NCBI RefSeq assembly: GCF_000716335.1
Contig: NZ_KL591004.1
Coordinates: 107,910 to 171,909, forward strand
From: Streptomyces sp. NRRL S-118
GTDB lineage: Bacteria; Actinomycetota; Actinomycetes; Streptomycetales; Streptomycetaceae
Direction: 5' to 3'
DNA length: 64,000 nt
Shown: piece by piece, positions 25,805 through 35,385 of the stretch
How positions within the stretch are numbered: position 1 is the first letter of the stretch
Layout: each line of letters opens with the position of its first letter
The notes under the pieces: generated by a model
What the model was told of the DNA's origin: nothing
The model's database searches: none
The model's input: only the letters and a program-made list of their open reading frames with translations
Translations under genes and position numbers: made by a program

Positions 25805-26572
25805 ATGAACGTTTCCCGCATCGCCCTCGCCGGCGGCACCGCTCTCTCGTCCGTCGTCCTGCTGTCCGGGACCGCCTTCGCGCACGTCAGCGTGCAGCCG
25901 CAGGGCGAGGCGGCCAAGGGCGGTTACGCGACCGTCAGCTTCAAGGTGCCGAACGAGCGCGACAACGCCTCGACCGTGAAGCTGGAGGTCTCCCTCCCGG
26001 CCGAGCACCCTCTCGCCTCCGTCTCCACGCAGCCGCTCCCGGGCTGGAAGGCCCAGGTCACCAAGGCCAAGCTGGCCCAGCCGCTGGAGGTGCACGGCAA
26101 GCGGATCACCGAGGCCGCCACGAAGATCACCTGGACCGCGGACGGTTCGAAGATCGCGCCCGGTGAGTTCCAGCAGTTCACGGTCTCGCTCGGCCGGCTC
26201 CCCGAGGACACCGACGAGCTCGTCTTCAAGGCCCTCCAGACGTACGACAACAAGGAGGTCGTCCGCTGGATCGAGGAGCCGAAGGACGGCGCCGAGGAGC
26301 CCGAGTCCCCCGCCCCCGTGCTGAAGCTGTCCGCCGCGAAGGACGACCACCACGGCGCCGCCGCCACGTCCGGCGGGAAGAAGGACCACGCCAAGACCGC
26401 CGCCAAGGGCCACGACGACGGGGCCGAGCAGGCCGCGGACGGCTCCGGTGACACGACCGCCCGCGTCCTCGGCGTCGCCGGCATCCTCGTCGGCGCCGCG
26501 GGTGTCGCCTTCGGCGTCCTCGCCGGGCGCCGCCGCCCCGGCTCCCCGGACTCCTCCGGCACCTCGGCCTGA
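25805..26572 (+). CDS. YcnI family (DUF1775) copper-binding protein
   Basis: The 255-residue protein has a signal peptide ending GTAFA, so the mature chain starts with His-Val-Ser-Val. In YcnI proteins this N-terminal His helps bind Cu(II). The DUF1775 domain follows (GGYATVSFKVPNERDNASTV, PGEFQQFTVSLGRLP, VVRWIEEP). A His/Lys-rich linker (KDDHHGAAATSGGKKDHAK) and a C-terminal transmembrane helix (VLGVAGILVGAAGVAFGVL) anchor it to the membrane. A GTG three bases upstream is an alternative start. It is the first of four tightly spaced copper genes. Confidence 0.9.
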   Translation: MNVSRIALAGGTALSSVVLLSGTAFAHVSVQPQGEAAKGGYATVSFKVPNERDNASTVKLEVSLPAEHPLASVSTQPLPGWKAQVTKAKLAQPLEVHGKRITEAATKITWTADGSKIAPGEFQQFTVSLGRLPEDTDELVFKALQTYDNKEVVRWIEEPKDGAEEPESPAPVLKLSAAKDDHHGAAATSGGKKDHAKTAAKGHDDGAEQAADGSGDTTARVLGVAGILVGAAGVAFGVLAGRRRPGSPDSSGTSA

Positions 26573-26606
26573 CGGCCCCGCCCGCCCCACCCCTGAGAGA
26601 GAACCC

Positions 26607-27305
26607 ATGTACCAGCTGATGCGCGCCGCGCGGCCCCGCCGGGCCCGGCGCACCCCGCTGATCGCGGCGGCGCTCGTCGCCGCGTCGGCGCTCACCCTGT
26701 CCGCGTGCAACGGTGAGGACACCCCGGCCGGCGGCAGCCCCGTCGCCGAGGTCTCCGCCGGAGCCCCGCAGGACGAGGCCGGGACCGTACTGGACCGGCC
26801 CTTCACCAAGCCGGACCTCGTCCTGACGGACACCCAGGGCAAGCCGTACGACCTGCGCGAGCGCACCAAGGGCAAGCCGACGCTGATCTACTTCGGCTAC
26901 ACCCACTGCCCGGACGTCTGCCCGCTGACGATGAGCAACATCGCCATCGCCAAGAAGAAGCTCCCCAAGGCCGACCAGGACAAGCTTCAGGTCGTCTTCG
27001 TCACCACCGACCCGGAGCGGGACACCCCCGCCGAGCTCGCCAAGTGGCTGCCCGGTGCCGGCGACCCCTCCTTCATCGGCCTCACCGGCGACTTCCCGAC
27101 CATTCAGGCGGGCGCCCGCCAGATGGGCATCGGCATCGACCCGCCGAAGAAGGAGAAGAACGGCTCGGTCGTCTCCATGCACGGCGCCCAGGTGATCGCC
27201 TTCTCGCCCACGACCGACCAGGGCTACGTCCTGTACGGGGAGAGCACCCCCTGGGAGACGTACGCCAAGGACCTTCCGAAGATCGTCAAGGGGGAGAACC
27301 CGTGA
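26607..27305 (+). CDS. SCO1/SenC family copper chaperone lipoprotein
   Basis: The 232-residue lipoprotein has a lipobox (LSAC) near residue 33, followed by a thioredoxin-like SCO domain. The copper ligands are visible: CPDVC in YFGYTHCPDVCPLT, and the distal His in SMHGAQVIAF. SCO proteins deliver copper to, or reduce cysteines of, the Cu-A centre of cytochrome c oxidase. The last four bases overlap the start of the PCu(A)C gene (GTGA), so the two are translationally coupled. This fits their known joint role in Cu-A assembly. Confidence 0.92.
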   Translation: MYQLMRAARPRRARRTPLIAAALVAASALTLSACNGEDTPAGGSPVAEVSAGAPQDEAGTVLDRPFTKPDLVLTDTQGKPYDLRERTKGKPTLIYFGYTHCPDVCPLTMSNIAIAKKKLPKADQDKLQVVFVTTDPERDTPAELAKWLPGAGDPSFIGLTGDFPTIQAGARQMGIGIDPPKKEKNGSVVSMHGAQVIAFSPTTDQGYVLYGESTPWETYAKDLPKIVKGENP

Positions 27306-27763
27306 CCCGCCGCCGTACCCCCCTCATCGCGCTGGCCGGCGTCATGGCCCTGGCCGGCACCCTGGCGCTGGGCGGCTGCTCGGCCGGGGAGGAGAAGCCG
27401 GAGCTCACGGTCAGCGGTGCCTTCATGCCGCAGCCCGTGGGCGACATGGCCGGCGGCTTCCTCACCGTGACCAACGACGGCGGCGAGGCCGACAAGCTGA
27501 CCTCCGTCACCAGCCCGCTCTCCGACGACGTCCAGATACACGAGACGAAGGACCAGAAGATGCGGCAGGTGAAGTCCTTCGACATCCCCGCGGGGGGAGC
27601 GCTGAAGCTCGAACGCGGCGGCAACCACATCATGTTCATGGACATCAAGCGCAAGCCGAAGCAGGGCGACAAGGTCACCGTCGAGCTGCGCTTCGAGAAG
27701 TCGGACCCGATCACGGTGGAGCTGCCGGTCGAAGCGGCGACCCACAACCCGGCGCACCACTAG
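27302..27763 (+). CDS. PCu(A)C-type periplasmic copper chaperone lipoprotein
   Basis: The 153-residue protein has a lipobox (LGGC) and one PCu(A)C domain. The copper-binding set H(M)x10Mx21HxM is present: His in VQIHETKDQ, Met in KMRQVKS, and HIMFM near residue 111. The C-terminus ends with His-His. It passes Cu(I) to SCO or directly to the oxidase. The GTG start overlaps the SCO stop by four bases, and the CopCD gene follows after 22 bases, so this is an operon. Confidence 0.9.
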   Translation: MTRRRTPLIALAGVMALAGTLALGGCSAGEEKPELTVSGAFMPQPVGDMAGGFLTVTNDGGEADKLTSVTSPLSDDVQIHETKDQKMRQVKSFDIPAGGALKLERGGNHIMFMDIKRKPKQGDKVTVELRFEKSDPITVELPVEAATHNPAHH

Positions 27764-27785
27764 GCACTTGGGGGACCGACACACC

Positions 27786-30068
27786 ATGACAGCCACCACC
27801 GCCCCGCGCCTCGTCACCGCCCTGTCCACGGTTCCGCGGCTGCTGCTCGTCGCGGCCGTGCTGCTCGGCGCGCTGTTCACCGGCGCCGCCCCCGCGTCCG
27901 CGCACGCCGCGCTGACCGGGAGCGACCCGAAGGACGGGGCGGTGGTCGCCACCGCGCCCAAGGGCGTCACGCTCACGTTCTCGGAGCAGATCGCCCTGGG
28001 CGACGACGCGATCCGGGTGCTCGAACCGAGCGGCGCGCGCGCCGACACCGGTGAACTGCGCGACCTGTGCGCCGGATCGGTGGTCAAGTACGGCGTGGCC
28101 CTGCGCGCCGGGCTGCCGGACGGCACGTACACCGTCGCGTGGCGTGCCGTCTCCGCCGACAGCCACCCGATCGCCGGCGCGTTCACCTTCTCCATCGGCG
28201 CGCCGTCGAAGACGACCGTCGCCCTGCCGCGGCAGGAGGCCGGTGGCGGCGCCGTCGGCGTCCTGTACGGGATCGCGCGCTACGTCTCCTACGCCGGTTT
28301 CATCCTGCTGGTGGGCGGCGCCGCGTTCGTGCTGGCCTGCTGGCCGCGCGGGGCGGCGGTACGGCCGGTGCAGCGCCTCGTCTCCCGCGGCTGGGTGGCG
28401 CTGACGGCGGCCACGCTGGCGCTCCTGCTGCTGCGCGGGCCCTACACCGGGCTGGACTTCGGGCTCGGCTCGCTCGGCGCGGTCCTGGAGACCAAGACCG
28501 GGGCCGCGCTCGTCTCCCGGCTGCTGCTGCTGGGCGCCGCGGCGCTGTTCGTGGCGGTGCTCTTCGGCGCCTGGACCAGGCGGGAGGAGGCCGAGAAGAA
28601 GGACCTCACCTTCGGTCTGGCCCTCGGCGGCTCGGTGATCGCCGCCGGCATCGCCGGCACCTGGGCGCTCTCCGAGCACGCCTCGGCCGGGCTCCAGCCG
28701 GGCATCGCGATGCCCGTCGACGTCCTGCACCTGCTGGCGATGGCGGCCTGGCTCGGCGGCCTGGCGGCGCTGCTGGTCGCCCTCCACCGCGAGCCGTCGA
28801 TCGAGCGGACGGCGGTACGGCGGTTCTCGCGGGTCGCGTTCGGGTCCGTGGCCGTCCTCGCCGCGACCGGCATCTACCAGTCGTGGCGGCAGGTCGGCTC
28901 CTGGTCGGCGCTGACCGGCACGGCGTACGGCCGGCTGCTGCTGATCAAGGTGGCGCTGGTCGCCGTGCTCGTCGCCGTCGCGTGGATCTCGCGGCGGTGG
29001 ACGCGGGGCCTCGCGGAGACGGCACCGGCAGTCGCCGCGCCTGCGGTGGCGACGGAGGCGGCGGTCGCCGCGCCCGCGGAGGCGAAGGTCGAGGGACCGG
29101 CAGTCGCCGGAAAGCCGACGGAGGAAGCGGAACCAGCGGCCACCACGCCCGCGGACGCGAAGGCCGAAGCACCGGCGGGCGCCGAAAAGCCGACCGGAGC
29201 CGGGAAACCGGCGGACACCGAGGAACCGGCGGAAGCCGGGAATCCGGCGGACGCCGACGAGCCGGCAGAGGCCGGAAAGCCGACGGAGGAAGCGGAACCA
29301 GCAGCCACCACGCCCACGGACGCGAAGGCCGAAGCACCGGCGGACGCTGCAAAGCCGACCGGAGCCGGAAAGCCGGCGGAAGCCGAGGATCCGCCGGCAG
29401 AATCCGAGGAACCGGCAGAGGTCGGAAAGCCGGCGGACGCCCAGGGACCCGCGGATGCCGGGGAACCGGTCGCCGGGCCGGACGAGGTTCCCCAGGAGCG
29501 GGCCGCGCAGCTCGCGCGTCAGCAGGCCGCCCTCGCCGCCGCCCGCAGGAAGCGCGCACGCGACGCCGACCCCGGGCGGGCCGGGCTGCGGCGCTCGGTC
29601 CTCGCCGAGGCGGGCGTCGCCGTGGTGCTGCTGGCCGTCACGACCGTACTGACCACGACCGAGCCCGGCCGTACGGAACAGGAGGCCGCCCGTGCACAAT
29701 CGGCGCCCTCGACCGCCGTACCGGACCGGCCCGTCGACCTGACGCTGCCCTTCGACACCGGCGGCCGCGGCGGCAAGGGCACGGTGCGGCTCACCCTCGC
29801 CCCCGGCCGCTCCGGCACGAACGCGCTGCACGTGTTCGTGGACGGCGCGAACGGCCGGCGCCTCGACGTCCCCGAGCTCAAGGTGTCCTTCACCCTCGAG
29901 GCCCAGCGGATCGGCCCGCTGCCGATCACCCCGGACCGTGTCGCGACCGGGCACTACAGCTCCGAGCGGCTCCAGATCCCGATGCCCGGCGAGTGGACCA
30001 TCAGGATCACCGTCCGCACCTCGGACTTCGACCAGACCACCATCGACAAGAACGTGAAGATCGGCTGA
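27786..30068 (+). CDS. CopC-CopD fusion copper transport protein with long Ala/Pro/Glu insert
   Basis: The 760-residue protein starts with a signal peptide ending ASA, so His40 is the mature N-terminus. A CopC domain (to about 135) carries His residues in SADSHPIAGAF. A CopD-type membrane domain of about seven helices follows (from YVSYAGFILLVGGAAFVL to LIKVALVAVLVAVAWISRRW). Residues about 418-571 are an Ala/Pro/Glu/Lys-rich insert with repeated words (KPTEEAEPAATTP twice, KAEAPA, GAGKPA). After it come a basic segment (QQAALAAARRKRARD), one more helix, and a C-terminal beta domain of about 120 residues. The insert should lie in the cytoplasm. Confidence 0.88.
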   Translation: MTATTAPRLVTALSTVPRLLLVAAVLLGALFTGAAPASAHAALTGSDPKDGAVVATAPKGVTLTFSEQIALGDDAIRVLEPSGARADTGELRDLCAGSVVKYGVALRAGLPDGTYTVAWRAVSADSHPIAGAFTFSIGAPSKTTVALPRQEAGGGAVGVLYGIARYVSYAGFILLVGGAAFVLACWPRGAAVRPVQRLVSRGWVALTAATLALLLLRGPYTGLDFGLGSLGAVLETKTGAALVSRLLLLGAAALFVAVLFGAWTRREEAEKKDLTFGLALGGSVIAAGIAGTWALSEHASAGLQPGIAMPVDVLHLLAMAAWLGGLAALLVALHREPSIERTAVRRFSRVAFGSVAVLAATGIYQSWRQVGSWSALTGTAYGRLLLIKVALVAVLVAVAWISRRWTRGLAETAPAVAAPAVATEAAVAAPAEAKVEGPAVAGKPTEEAEPAATTPADAKAEAPAGAEKPTGAGKPADTEEPAEAGNPADADEPAEAGKPTEEAEPAATTPTDAKAEAPADAAKPTGAGKPAEAEDPPAESEEPAEVGKPADAQGPADAGEPVAGPDEVPQERAAQLARQQAALAAARRKRARDADPGRAGLRRSVLAEAGVAVVLLAVTTVLTTTEPGRTEQEAARAQSAPSTAVPDRPVDLTLPFDTGGRGGKGTVRLTLAPGRSGTNALHVFVDGANGRRLDVPELKVSFTLEAQRIGPLPITPDRVATGHYSSERLQIPMPGEWTIRITVRTSDFDQTTIDKNVKIG

Positions 30069-30075
30069 CCTGACC

Positions 30076-31320
30076 GTGAGCACCGACAACCTCGACATCT
30101 CCAGGCGGGCCCTGCTGGGCACCGTCGGCGCGGCCGGCGCGACCGGTGTCCTGCTGGGCGCGGCCGGCGGCGCCGCCGCCTACGCCGCCACCAGCTCCTC
30201 GGCCCCCGCGGGCGGGGCCCTGGCCACGGTCGGCTCCACCGCCGTGCCGTTCCACGGCGCCCACCAGGCGGGCATCGTCCAGCCGCTCCAGGCCCGCGGC
30301 CACCTGGTCGCCTTCGACCTGGCGCCGGGCGCCGGCCGCAAGGAGGCGGCCGCGCTGATGCGCCGCTGGTCGGCGGCGGCCGAGCTGCTGATGGCGGGCA
30401 GGCCGGCCGGTGACGGGGACACGGGCGTCGCCCTGGACGCCGGGCCGTGCTCGCTGACGGTCACCTTCGGATTCGGCGCCTCCTTCTTCGACCGCACGGG
30501 CCTGGTGGCGCGGCGGCCGGCGGAGCTGGACCCGCTGCCGCCCTTCTCGTCCGACCGGCTGGACCCGAAGCGCTCGGGCGGCGACCTGTGGGTGCAGATC
30601 GGGGCGGACGACGCGCTCGTCGCCTTCCACGCGCTGCGCACGATCCAGAAGGAGGCGGGCGCGGCGGCCCGGGTGCGCTGGCAGATGAACGGCTTCAACC
30701 GCTCGCCGGGTGCCACCGCGCACCCGATGACCGCGCGCAACCTGATGGGCCAGGTCGACGGCACCCGCAACCCCAAGCCGTCCGAACCCGACTTCGACGA
30801 GCGGATCTTCGTCCCCGCGGGCGGTCCGCAGCCGTGGATGGCGGGCGGGTCGTACGCCGTCGTCCGCCGGATCCGGATGCTGCTGGACGACTGGGAGAAG
30901 CTGTCCCTGCACCGGCAGGAGCAGGTCATCGGGCGCCGCAAGGCGGACGGCGCGCCGCTGACCGGCGGCAGCGAGACGACGGAGCTCGACCTGGACAGGA
31001 CGGGCCCGGACGGCAGGCCCGTCATCCCCGACAACGCGCACGCCCGGATCTCGGCGCCGGAGCAGAACGGCGGGGCGGCGATGCTGCGGCGGCCGTTCTC
31101 CTTCCACGACGGGATCGGGCCGGACGGGACGCCGGACGCGGGTCTGCTGTTCATCGCCTGGCAGGCCGATCCGCTGCGCGGCTTCGTGCCGGTGCAGCGC
31201 AAGCTGGACCGCGGGGACGCGCTGTCGCCCTTCATCCGGCACGAGTCGAGCGGCCTCTTCGCGGTGCCGGGCGGCCCGTCCCGGGGCGAGTACGTGGGTC
31301 AGCGGCTCCTGGAGTCGTAG
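30076..31320 (+). CDS. efeB: Dyp-type heme peroxidase of the EfeB (deferrochelatase) type, Tat-exported
   Basis: The 414-residue protein has a twin-arginine signal (SRRALLGTVGAAGATGVLLG). Dyp motifs are visible: GQVDGTRNPKP (distal Asp of GxxDG), the proximal heme His in IPDNAHARIS, and LFIAWQADPLRGFVPVQRKL. EfeB proteins work with EfeU and EfeO in iron uptake or oxidise substrates outside the membrane. EfeU and EfeO are not present here. It begins seven bases after the CopCD stop codon, so it is co-transcribed with copper genes and may serve copper or oxidative stress instead of iron import. Confidence 0.9.
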   Translation: MSTDNLDISRRALLGTVGAAGATGVLLGAAGGAAAYAATSSSAPAGGALATVGSTAVPFHGAHQAGIVQPLQARGHLVAFDLAPGAGRKEAAALMRRWSAAAELLMAGRPAGDGDTGVALDAGPCSLTVTFGFGASFFDRTGLVARRPAELDPLPPFSSDRLDPKRSGGDLWVQIGADDALVAFHALRTIQKEAGAAARVRWQMNGFNRSPGATAHPMTARNLMGQVDGTRNPKPSEPDFDERIFVPAGGPQPWMAGGSYAVVRRIRMLLDDWEKLSLHRQEQVIGRRKADGAPLTGGSETTELDLDRTGPDGRPVIPDNAHARISAPEQNGGAAMLRRPFSFHDGIGPDGTPDAGLLFIAWQADPLRGFVPVQRKLDRGDALSPFIRHESSGLFAVPGGPSRGEYVGQRLLES

Positions 31321-31348
31321 GGCCGGAGTGCGGACTAAGGTGACCAAT

Positions 31349-32284
31349 ATGTCGGCGACTCGCTATACGTATCTCGGTCCCGAGGGCACCTTCACCGAAG
31401 CCGCCCTGCGTACGCTCCCGGAAGCCGCCACGCGCGAACTGGTGCCGATGGTCTCCGTGCCCGCGGCGCTCGACGCAGTGCGGAACGGGGAGGCCGCCGC
31501 CGCCCTCGTACCGATCGAGAACTCCGTCGAGGGCGGGGTGACCGCGACGCTCGACGAACTGGCCGCGGGCGAGCCGCTGATGATCTACCGCGAGGTGCGG
31601 CTGCCGATCGCGTTCGCCCTGCTGGTACGGCCGGGCACGCAGCTGTCCGACGTCAAGACGGTGACCGGCCACCCGGTCGCGCAGCCCCAGGTGCGCAACT
31701 GGCTGCGGACCCACCTCCCGGAGGCGGTGTGGGAGTCGGCCGCATCCAACGCGGACGGCGCGCGGCTGGTGCAGGAGGGGCGGTACGACGCGGCCTTCGC
31801 GGGCGTGTTCGCGGCGGCGACGTACGGCTTGGAGGCCCTGGTCACCGAGATCCACGACGCCGAGAACGCGGAGACGCGATTCGTGCTGGTGGGCCGGCCG
31901 GCCCGGCCTTCGGCGCCCACGGGCGCGGACAAGACCTCGATCGTGATCTGGCAGCGCGAGGACCACCCGGGTGCGCTGCTGGAGCTGCTCCACGAGTTCG
32001 CGGCCCGCGGCGTGAACCTGATGCTGCTCCAGTCGCGTCCGACGGGCGCGGGCATCGGCAACTACTGCTTCGCCATCGACGCCGAGGGCCACATCGCCGA
32101 CCGGCGCGTGGGCGAGGCACTGATGGGCCTGAAGCGCATCTGCGCGAAGGTGCGGTTCCTCGGCTCGTACCCGCGGGCGGGCGTGTCGTCCGGTGATGTG
32201 GTCCCGCCGCGGCCGGGGACGTCGGACGAGGACTTCACGGCGGCCTCGGACTGGCTGGGGCGCTGCCTGGACGGGCGTCCCTGA
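31349..32284 (+). CDS. pheA: Prephenate dehydratase
   Basis: The 311-residue enzyme converts prephenate to phenylpyruvate for phenylalanine synthesis. The catalytic domain shows YLGPEGTFTEAAL, PIENSVEGGV and the TRF motif in ETRFVLVG. A C-terminal ACT domain (HPGALLELLHEFAARGVNL, then LLQSRPTG) binds Phe for feedback control. The usual ESRP reads QSRP here. The chain extends about 30 residues beyond the ACT domain. The ATG at 31349 has AAGGTGA at good spacing. It is monofunctional, without a chorismate mutase domain. A 630-bp gap with DnaA boxes separates it from serS. Confidence 0.93.
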   Translation: MSATRYTYLGPEGTFTEAALRTLPEAATRELVPMVSVPAALDAVRNGEAAAALVPIENSVEGGVTATLDELAAGEPLMIYREVRLPIAFALLVRPGTQLSDVKTVTGHPVAQPQVRNWLRTHLPEAVWESAASNADGARLVQEGRYDAAFAGVFAAATYGLEALVTEIHDAENAETRFVLVGRPARPSAPTGADKTSIVIWQREDHPGALLELLHEFAARGVNLMLLQSRPTGAGIGNYCFAIDAEGHIADRRVGEALMGLKRICAKVRFLGSYPRAGVSSGDVVPPRPGTSDEDFTAASDWLGRCLDGRP

Positions 32285-32392
32285 GGAAGGCGCGGGCGCG
32301 CCCCGGGGGGAGGCCGTGGGCGCGGTCCTGTGGTAGGCCCCGTACCGGCGGGGCCTGGGCGCACAGCCGTCGGGTCGGCGATTCCCACAGAG

Positions 32393-32702
32393 TTATCCAC
32401 AGGGCCGCTTCTCGACCTGGGGACAAGTCGACATGGCGGAGGTGACACAGCTCGCCAACGTCGACAAATCACCCCAGTCGCCCTAGGGCCGCCCACAGGA
32501 CGGCATGTCGCCCCTCGTCACCCTCATTCACCGGATCGCCCCCTTAGAGGGAGGAATTCCCACCCGAATGAGCGCGCTCGGCAGGTTTGACCAGCGAATC
32601 CTGTGGTTCCATTACGGCTTTCGGGATGATCCTCTTCTGCATCCACAGACCTTCCGCACAGTCTGTGGATAACTTTCGCGCACAGGGAACTCCTGTGGAC
32701 AA
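32393..32702. promoter_or_regulatory. DnaA box group between pheA and serS
   Basis: Two perfect or consensus boxes lie 30 bp apart on the minus strand (TTATCCACA at 32664-32672, TTGTCCACA at 32694-32702). One perfect TTATCCACA is on the plus strand at 32393-32401. A one-mismatch box (TTGTCCCCA) is at 32418-32426 on the minus strand. The surrounding gap 32285-32914 contains no gene that I can support. GTCGACA occurs twice near 32427 and 32459. Confidence 0.6.
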
Positions 32703-32914
32703 CGTCCCGCGGGAGTCCGGTCAGGACAGGCCTTCGCACGGCTCCCGGACCACCCGGAGGCGGCCCGGAAGCGCCAATTCCGGGGAATGGAATGCCCCCG
32801 CGCACAGCGGCTGCGCTTTATCGGCAGCATTCCGAATTCCGGCAATGCGGTCAAAGAGGAACGTGCGGCCCTATCAAGTGGGGTGGGCCGAGTGCGCACC
32901 GGTAGCCTGGTGGG

Positions 32915-34192
32915 GTGATTGACCTTCGCCTGCTCCGTGAGGACCCCGACCGTGTTCGCGCCTCCCAGCGCGCCCGTGGAGAGGACGTCGAGCTCGTCGA
33001 CGCCCTGCTCTCCGCCGATGAGCGGCGCAGGTCGTCCGGCGTCCGCTTCGACGAACTCCGCTCCGAGCAGAAGGCGCTCGGCAAGCTGATCCCCAAGGCG
33101 TCCCCCGAAGAGCGTGCCGAGCTCCTGCAGAAGGCCGAGCAGCTCAAGACGGACGTCAAGGCGGCGGAGGCGGAGCAGAACGAGGCCGACGAGGAGACCC
33201 GCCGGCTGCTGCTCCAGCTCGGCAACCTCGTCCACCCCGACGTACCGGTCGGCGGCGAGGAGGACTTCGTCGTCCTGGAGACGCACGGCACCATCCGCGA
33301 CTTCGGCGCCGAGGGCTTCGAGCCCAAGGACCACCTGGAGCTCGGCGAGGCGCTGGGCGCCATCGACGTGGAGCGCGGCGCGAAGGTGTCCGGCTCGCGC
33401 TTCTACTACCTCACCGGCGTCGGCGCGCTGCTGGAGCTCGCCCTCGTCAACGCGGCGATCGCCCAGGCCACGGAGGCCGGCTTCATCCCGATGCTGACCC
33501 CCGCGCTGGTCCGGCCGCGCGCCATGGAGGGCACCGGCTTCCTCGGCCAGGCCGCGGAGAACGTGTACCACCTGGAGAAGGACGACTACTACCTCGTCGG
33601 CACGTCCGAGGTGCCCCTTGCCGCGTACCACATGGACGAGATCATCGAGGCGGACAAGCTGCCCCTGCGGTACGCCGGCTTCTCGCCGTGCTTCCGCCGC
33701 GAGGCCGGCACCTACGGCAAGGACACGCGCGGCATCTTCCGCGTGCACCAGTTCGACAAGGTCGAGATGTTCTCGTACGTCGCCCCCGACGACGCCGAGG
33801 CCGAGCACCAGCGGCTCCTGGAGTGGGAGAAGCAGTGGCTCACCTCCCTGGAGCTGCCCTTCCAGGTGATCGACGTGGCCTCGGGCGACCTGGGCGCCTC
33901 GGCCTCCCGCAAGTACGACTGCGAGGCGTGGATCCCCACGCAGGGCAAGTACCGCGAGCTGACCTCCGCGTCGAACTGCGACGGCTTCCAGGCCCGCCGC
34001 CTGTCGGTGCGCCTGCGCGACGGCAAGAAGGTCCAGCCGCTCGCCACCCTGAACGGCACGCTGTGCGCCGTCCCGCGCACCATCGTCGCCCTCCTGGAGA
34101 ACCACCAGCTCGCGGACGGCTCGGTCCGGGTCCCGGAGGTCCTGCGCCCCTACCTGGGCGGTCGCGAGGTTCTGGAGCCCCTCTCCAAGTGA
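32915..34192 (+). CDS. serS: Seryl-tRNA synthetase
   Basis: The 425-residue class II synthetase has the N-terminal coiled-coil arm (about residues 30-100, [21 protein letters not shown]) that binds the long variable arm of tRNA-Ser. Motif 2 is [20 protein letters not shown] and motif 3 lies around GRREV near the C-terminus, preceded by [16 protein letters not shown]. It charges tRNA-Ser, including the tRNA-Ser(UGA) encoded 19 kb away. The GTG start has a poor ribosome binding site. A -10-like TAGCCT ends seven bases before it, so the mRNA may be leaderless. The stop overlaps the following HAD gene by four bases. Confidence 0.95.
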   Translation: MIDLRLLREDPDRVRASQRARGEDVELVDALLSADERRRSSGVRFDELRSEQKALGKLIPKASPEERAELLQKAEQLKTDVKAAEAEQNEADEETRRLLLQLGNLVHPDVPVGGEEDFVVLETHGTIRDFGAEGFEPKDHLELGEALGAIDVERGAKVSGSRFYYLTGVGALLELALVNAAIAQATEAGFIPMLTPALVRPRAMEGTGFLGQAAENVYHLEKDDYYLVGTSEVPLAAYHMDEIIEADKLPLRYAGFSPCFRREAGTYGKDTRGIFRVHQFDKVEMFSYVAPDDAEAEHQRLLEWEKQWLTSLELPFQVIDVASGDLGASASRKYDCEAWIPTQGKYRELTSASNCDGFQARRLSVRLRDGKKVQPLATLNGTLCAVPRTIVALLENHQLADGSVRVPEVLRPYLGGREVLEPLSK

Positions 34193-35001
34193 CTCCCTTC
34201 CCCTACAAGCTGATCGCGACCGACCTCGACGGCACGCTGCTGCGCACCGACGGCTCGGTCTCGCAGCGCACGCGTGACGCGCTCGCCGCCGCGACGGCGG
34301 CGGGCGCCGCGCACATCGTGGTCACCGGGCGTGCCGTCCCGTGGACCCGCCACATCCTCGACGACCTCGGCTACGACGGCCTCGCCGTCTGCGGCCAGGG
34401 CGCGCAGGTGTACCACGCGGGCGAACACCGCCTGCTGACGTCCGTCACCCTCGACCGCCAGCTCGCGGGCATCGCCCTGGCGAAGCTGGAGGCGGAGGTC
34501 GGGCCGCTGGCCATCGCCGCGAGCCGTGACGGCCTCGACGGCGACGTGCTCGTCGGCCCCGGCTACCGCGTCCAGGAGGGCCCGCTGCCCCACGTGCCGT
34601 ACGAGGACCCCGCCGAGCTGTGGTCCGCCCCGCTCAACAAGGTCTACATCCAGCACCCGGTCCTGGACGACGACGCCCTCGCGCTCGCCGCCCGTGAGAC
34701 GGCCGGCGGCCTGGTGGACGTGGTGATGGCGGGACCCGGCGTCGTGGAACTCCTGCCGCTCGGCCTGAGCAAGGCGACGGGCCTGTCCCTCGCGGCCCGC
34801 CGCCTGGGCCTGAAGTCCACGGACACGATCGCGTTCGGCGACATGCCGAACGACATCCCCATGTTCGCCTGGGCCGCGCACGGCGTCGCCATGGCCGACG
34901 CCCACGACGACCTGAAGGCCGTGGCCCACGAGATCACCGCCTCCCACGACGCCGACGGCATCGCCGTGGTCCTGGAGTCCCTGCTGAGCCCGACGGCCTG
35001 A
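34189..35001 (+). CDS. HAD family (Cof-type) phosphatase
   Basis: The 270-residue protein has the HAD core motifs: [11 protein letters not shown] with the nucleophile Asp, VVTGR (motif II Thr), and [10 protein letters not shown] with acidic metal ligands. The Cof-type cap sits between motifs II and III. These enzymes dephosphorylate sugar phosphates or flavin precursors, and specificity cannot be predicted. The GTG start overlaps the serS stop (GTGA), so it is translated with serS. A similar protein is encoded at 46420. Confidence 0.9.
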   Translation: MTPFPYKLIATDLDGTLLRTDGSVSQRTRDALAAATAAGAAHIVVTGRAVPWTRHILDDLGYDGLAVCGQGAQVYHAGEHRLLTSVTLDRQLAGIALAKLEAEVGPLAIAASRDGLDGDVLVGPGYRVQEGPLPHVPYEDPAELWSAPLNKVYIQHPVLDDDALALAARETAGGLVDVVMAGPGVVELLPLGLSKATGLSLAARRLGLKSTDTIAFGDMPNDIPMFAWAAHGVAMADAHDDLKAVAHEITASHDADGIAVVLESLLSPTA

Positions 35002-35125
35002 CCCGCGCCGCGGGGCGGGCCGGCCCGAGCTTCTCGCGGGCGGGCGCTCGCGGGAAGCCGTTCGCGGGCCGGCGTTCGGAGCCCGTGCGCCGCGAGGCCG
35101 GAACCGCACCACGGGAGGGGCGGCC

Positions 35126-35143
35126 CGCGCGAAGAATCGCGCG
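35126..35143. terminator. Short GC hairpin after the serS-HAD operon
   Basis: CGCGCGA pairs with TCGCGCG around an AGAA tetraloop, 125 bp after the HAD stop codon. Otherwise the gap 35002-35323 shows no gene. Confidence 0.4.
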
Positions 35144-35323
35144 CTCGAAGCGGCCGCCCCCGGGCAGTCGGCCGCGGGCGGCACACGGAGCGGTCGTGAC
35201 TGCTCCGGTGCGCGGCACCGCGCGCTGCCCTGCTGGGAGCCCGACGTGCCCGTACTCTCCCCGTTCACGCCGTTCTCCACCCCGGTCCCGTGTGAGCGGT
35301 GCCTCATCAATGTGCCGGGACGC

Positions 35324-35362
35324 ACGGCGCGGCGCCACCGAATAACCGGGGCGCCGCGCCGT
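35324..35362. terminator. Strong terminator downstream of lpd
   Basis: ACGGCGCGGCGCC pairs perfectly with GGCGCCGCGCCGT (13 bp) around a 13-base loop. It lies 24 bp after the minus-strand dihydrolipoyl dehydrogenase stop and can also end transcripts from the serS side. Confidence 0.8.
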
Positions 35363-35385
35363 CGTCCGCGTACGGGACGCGTGGT

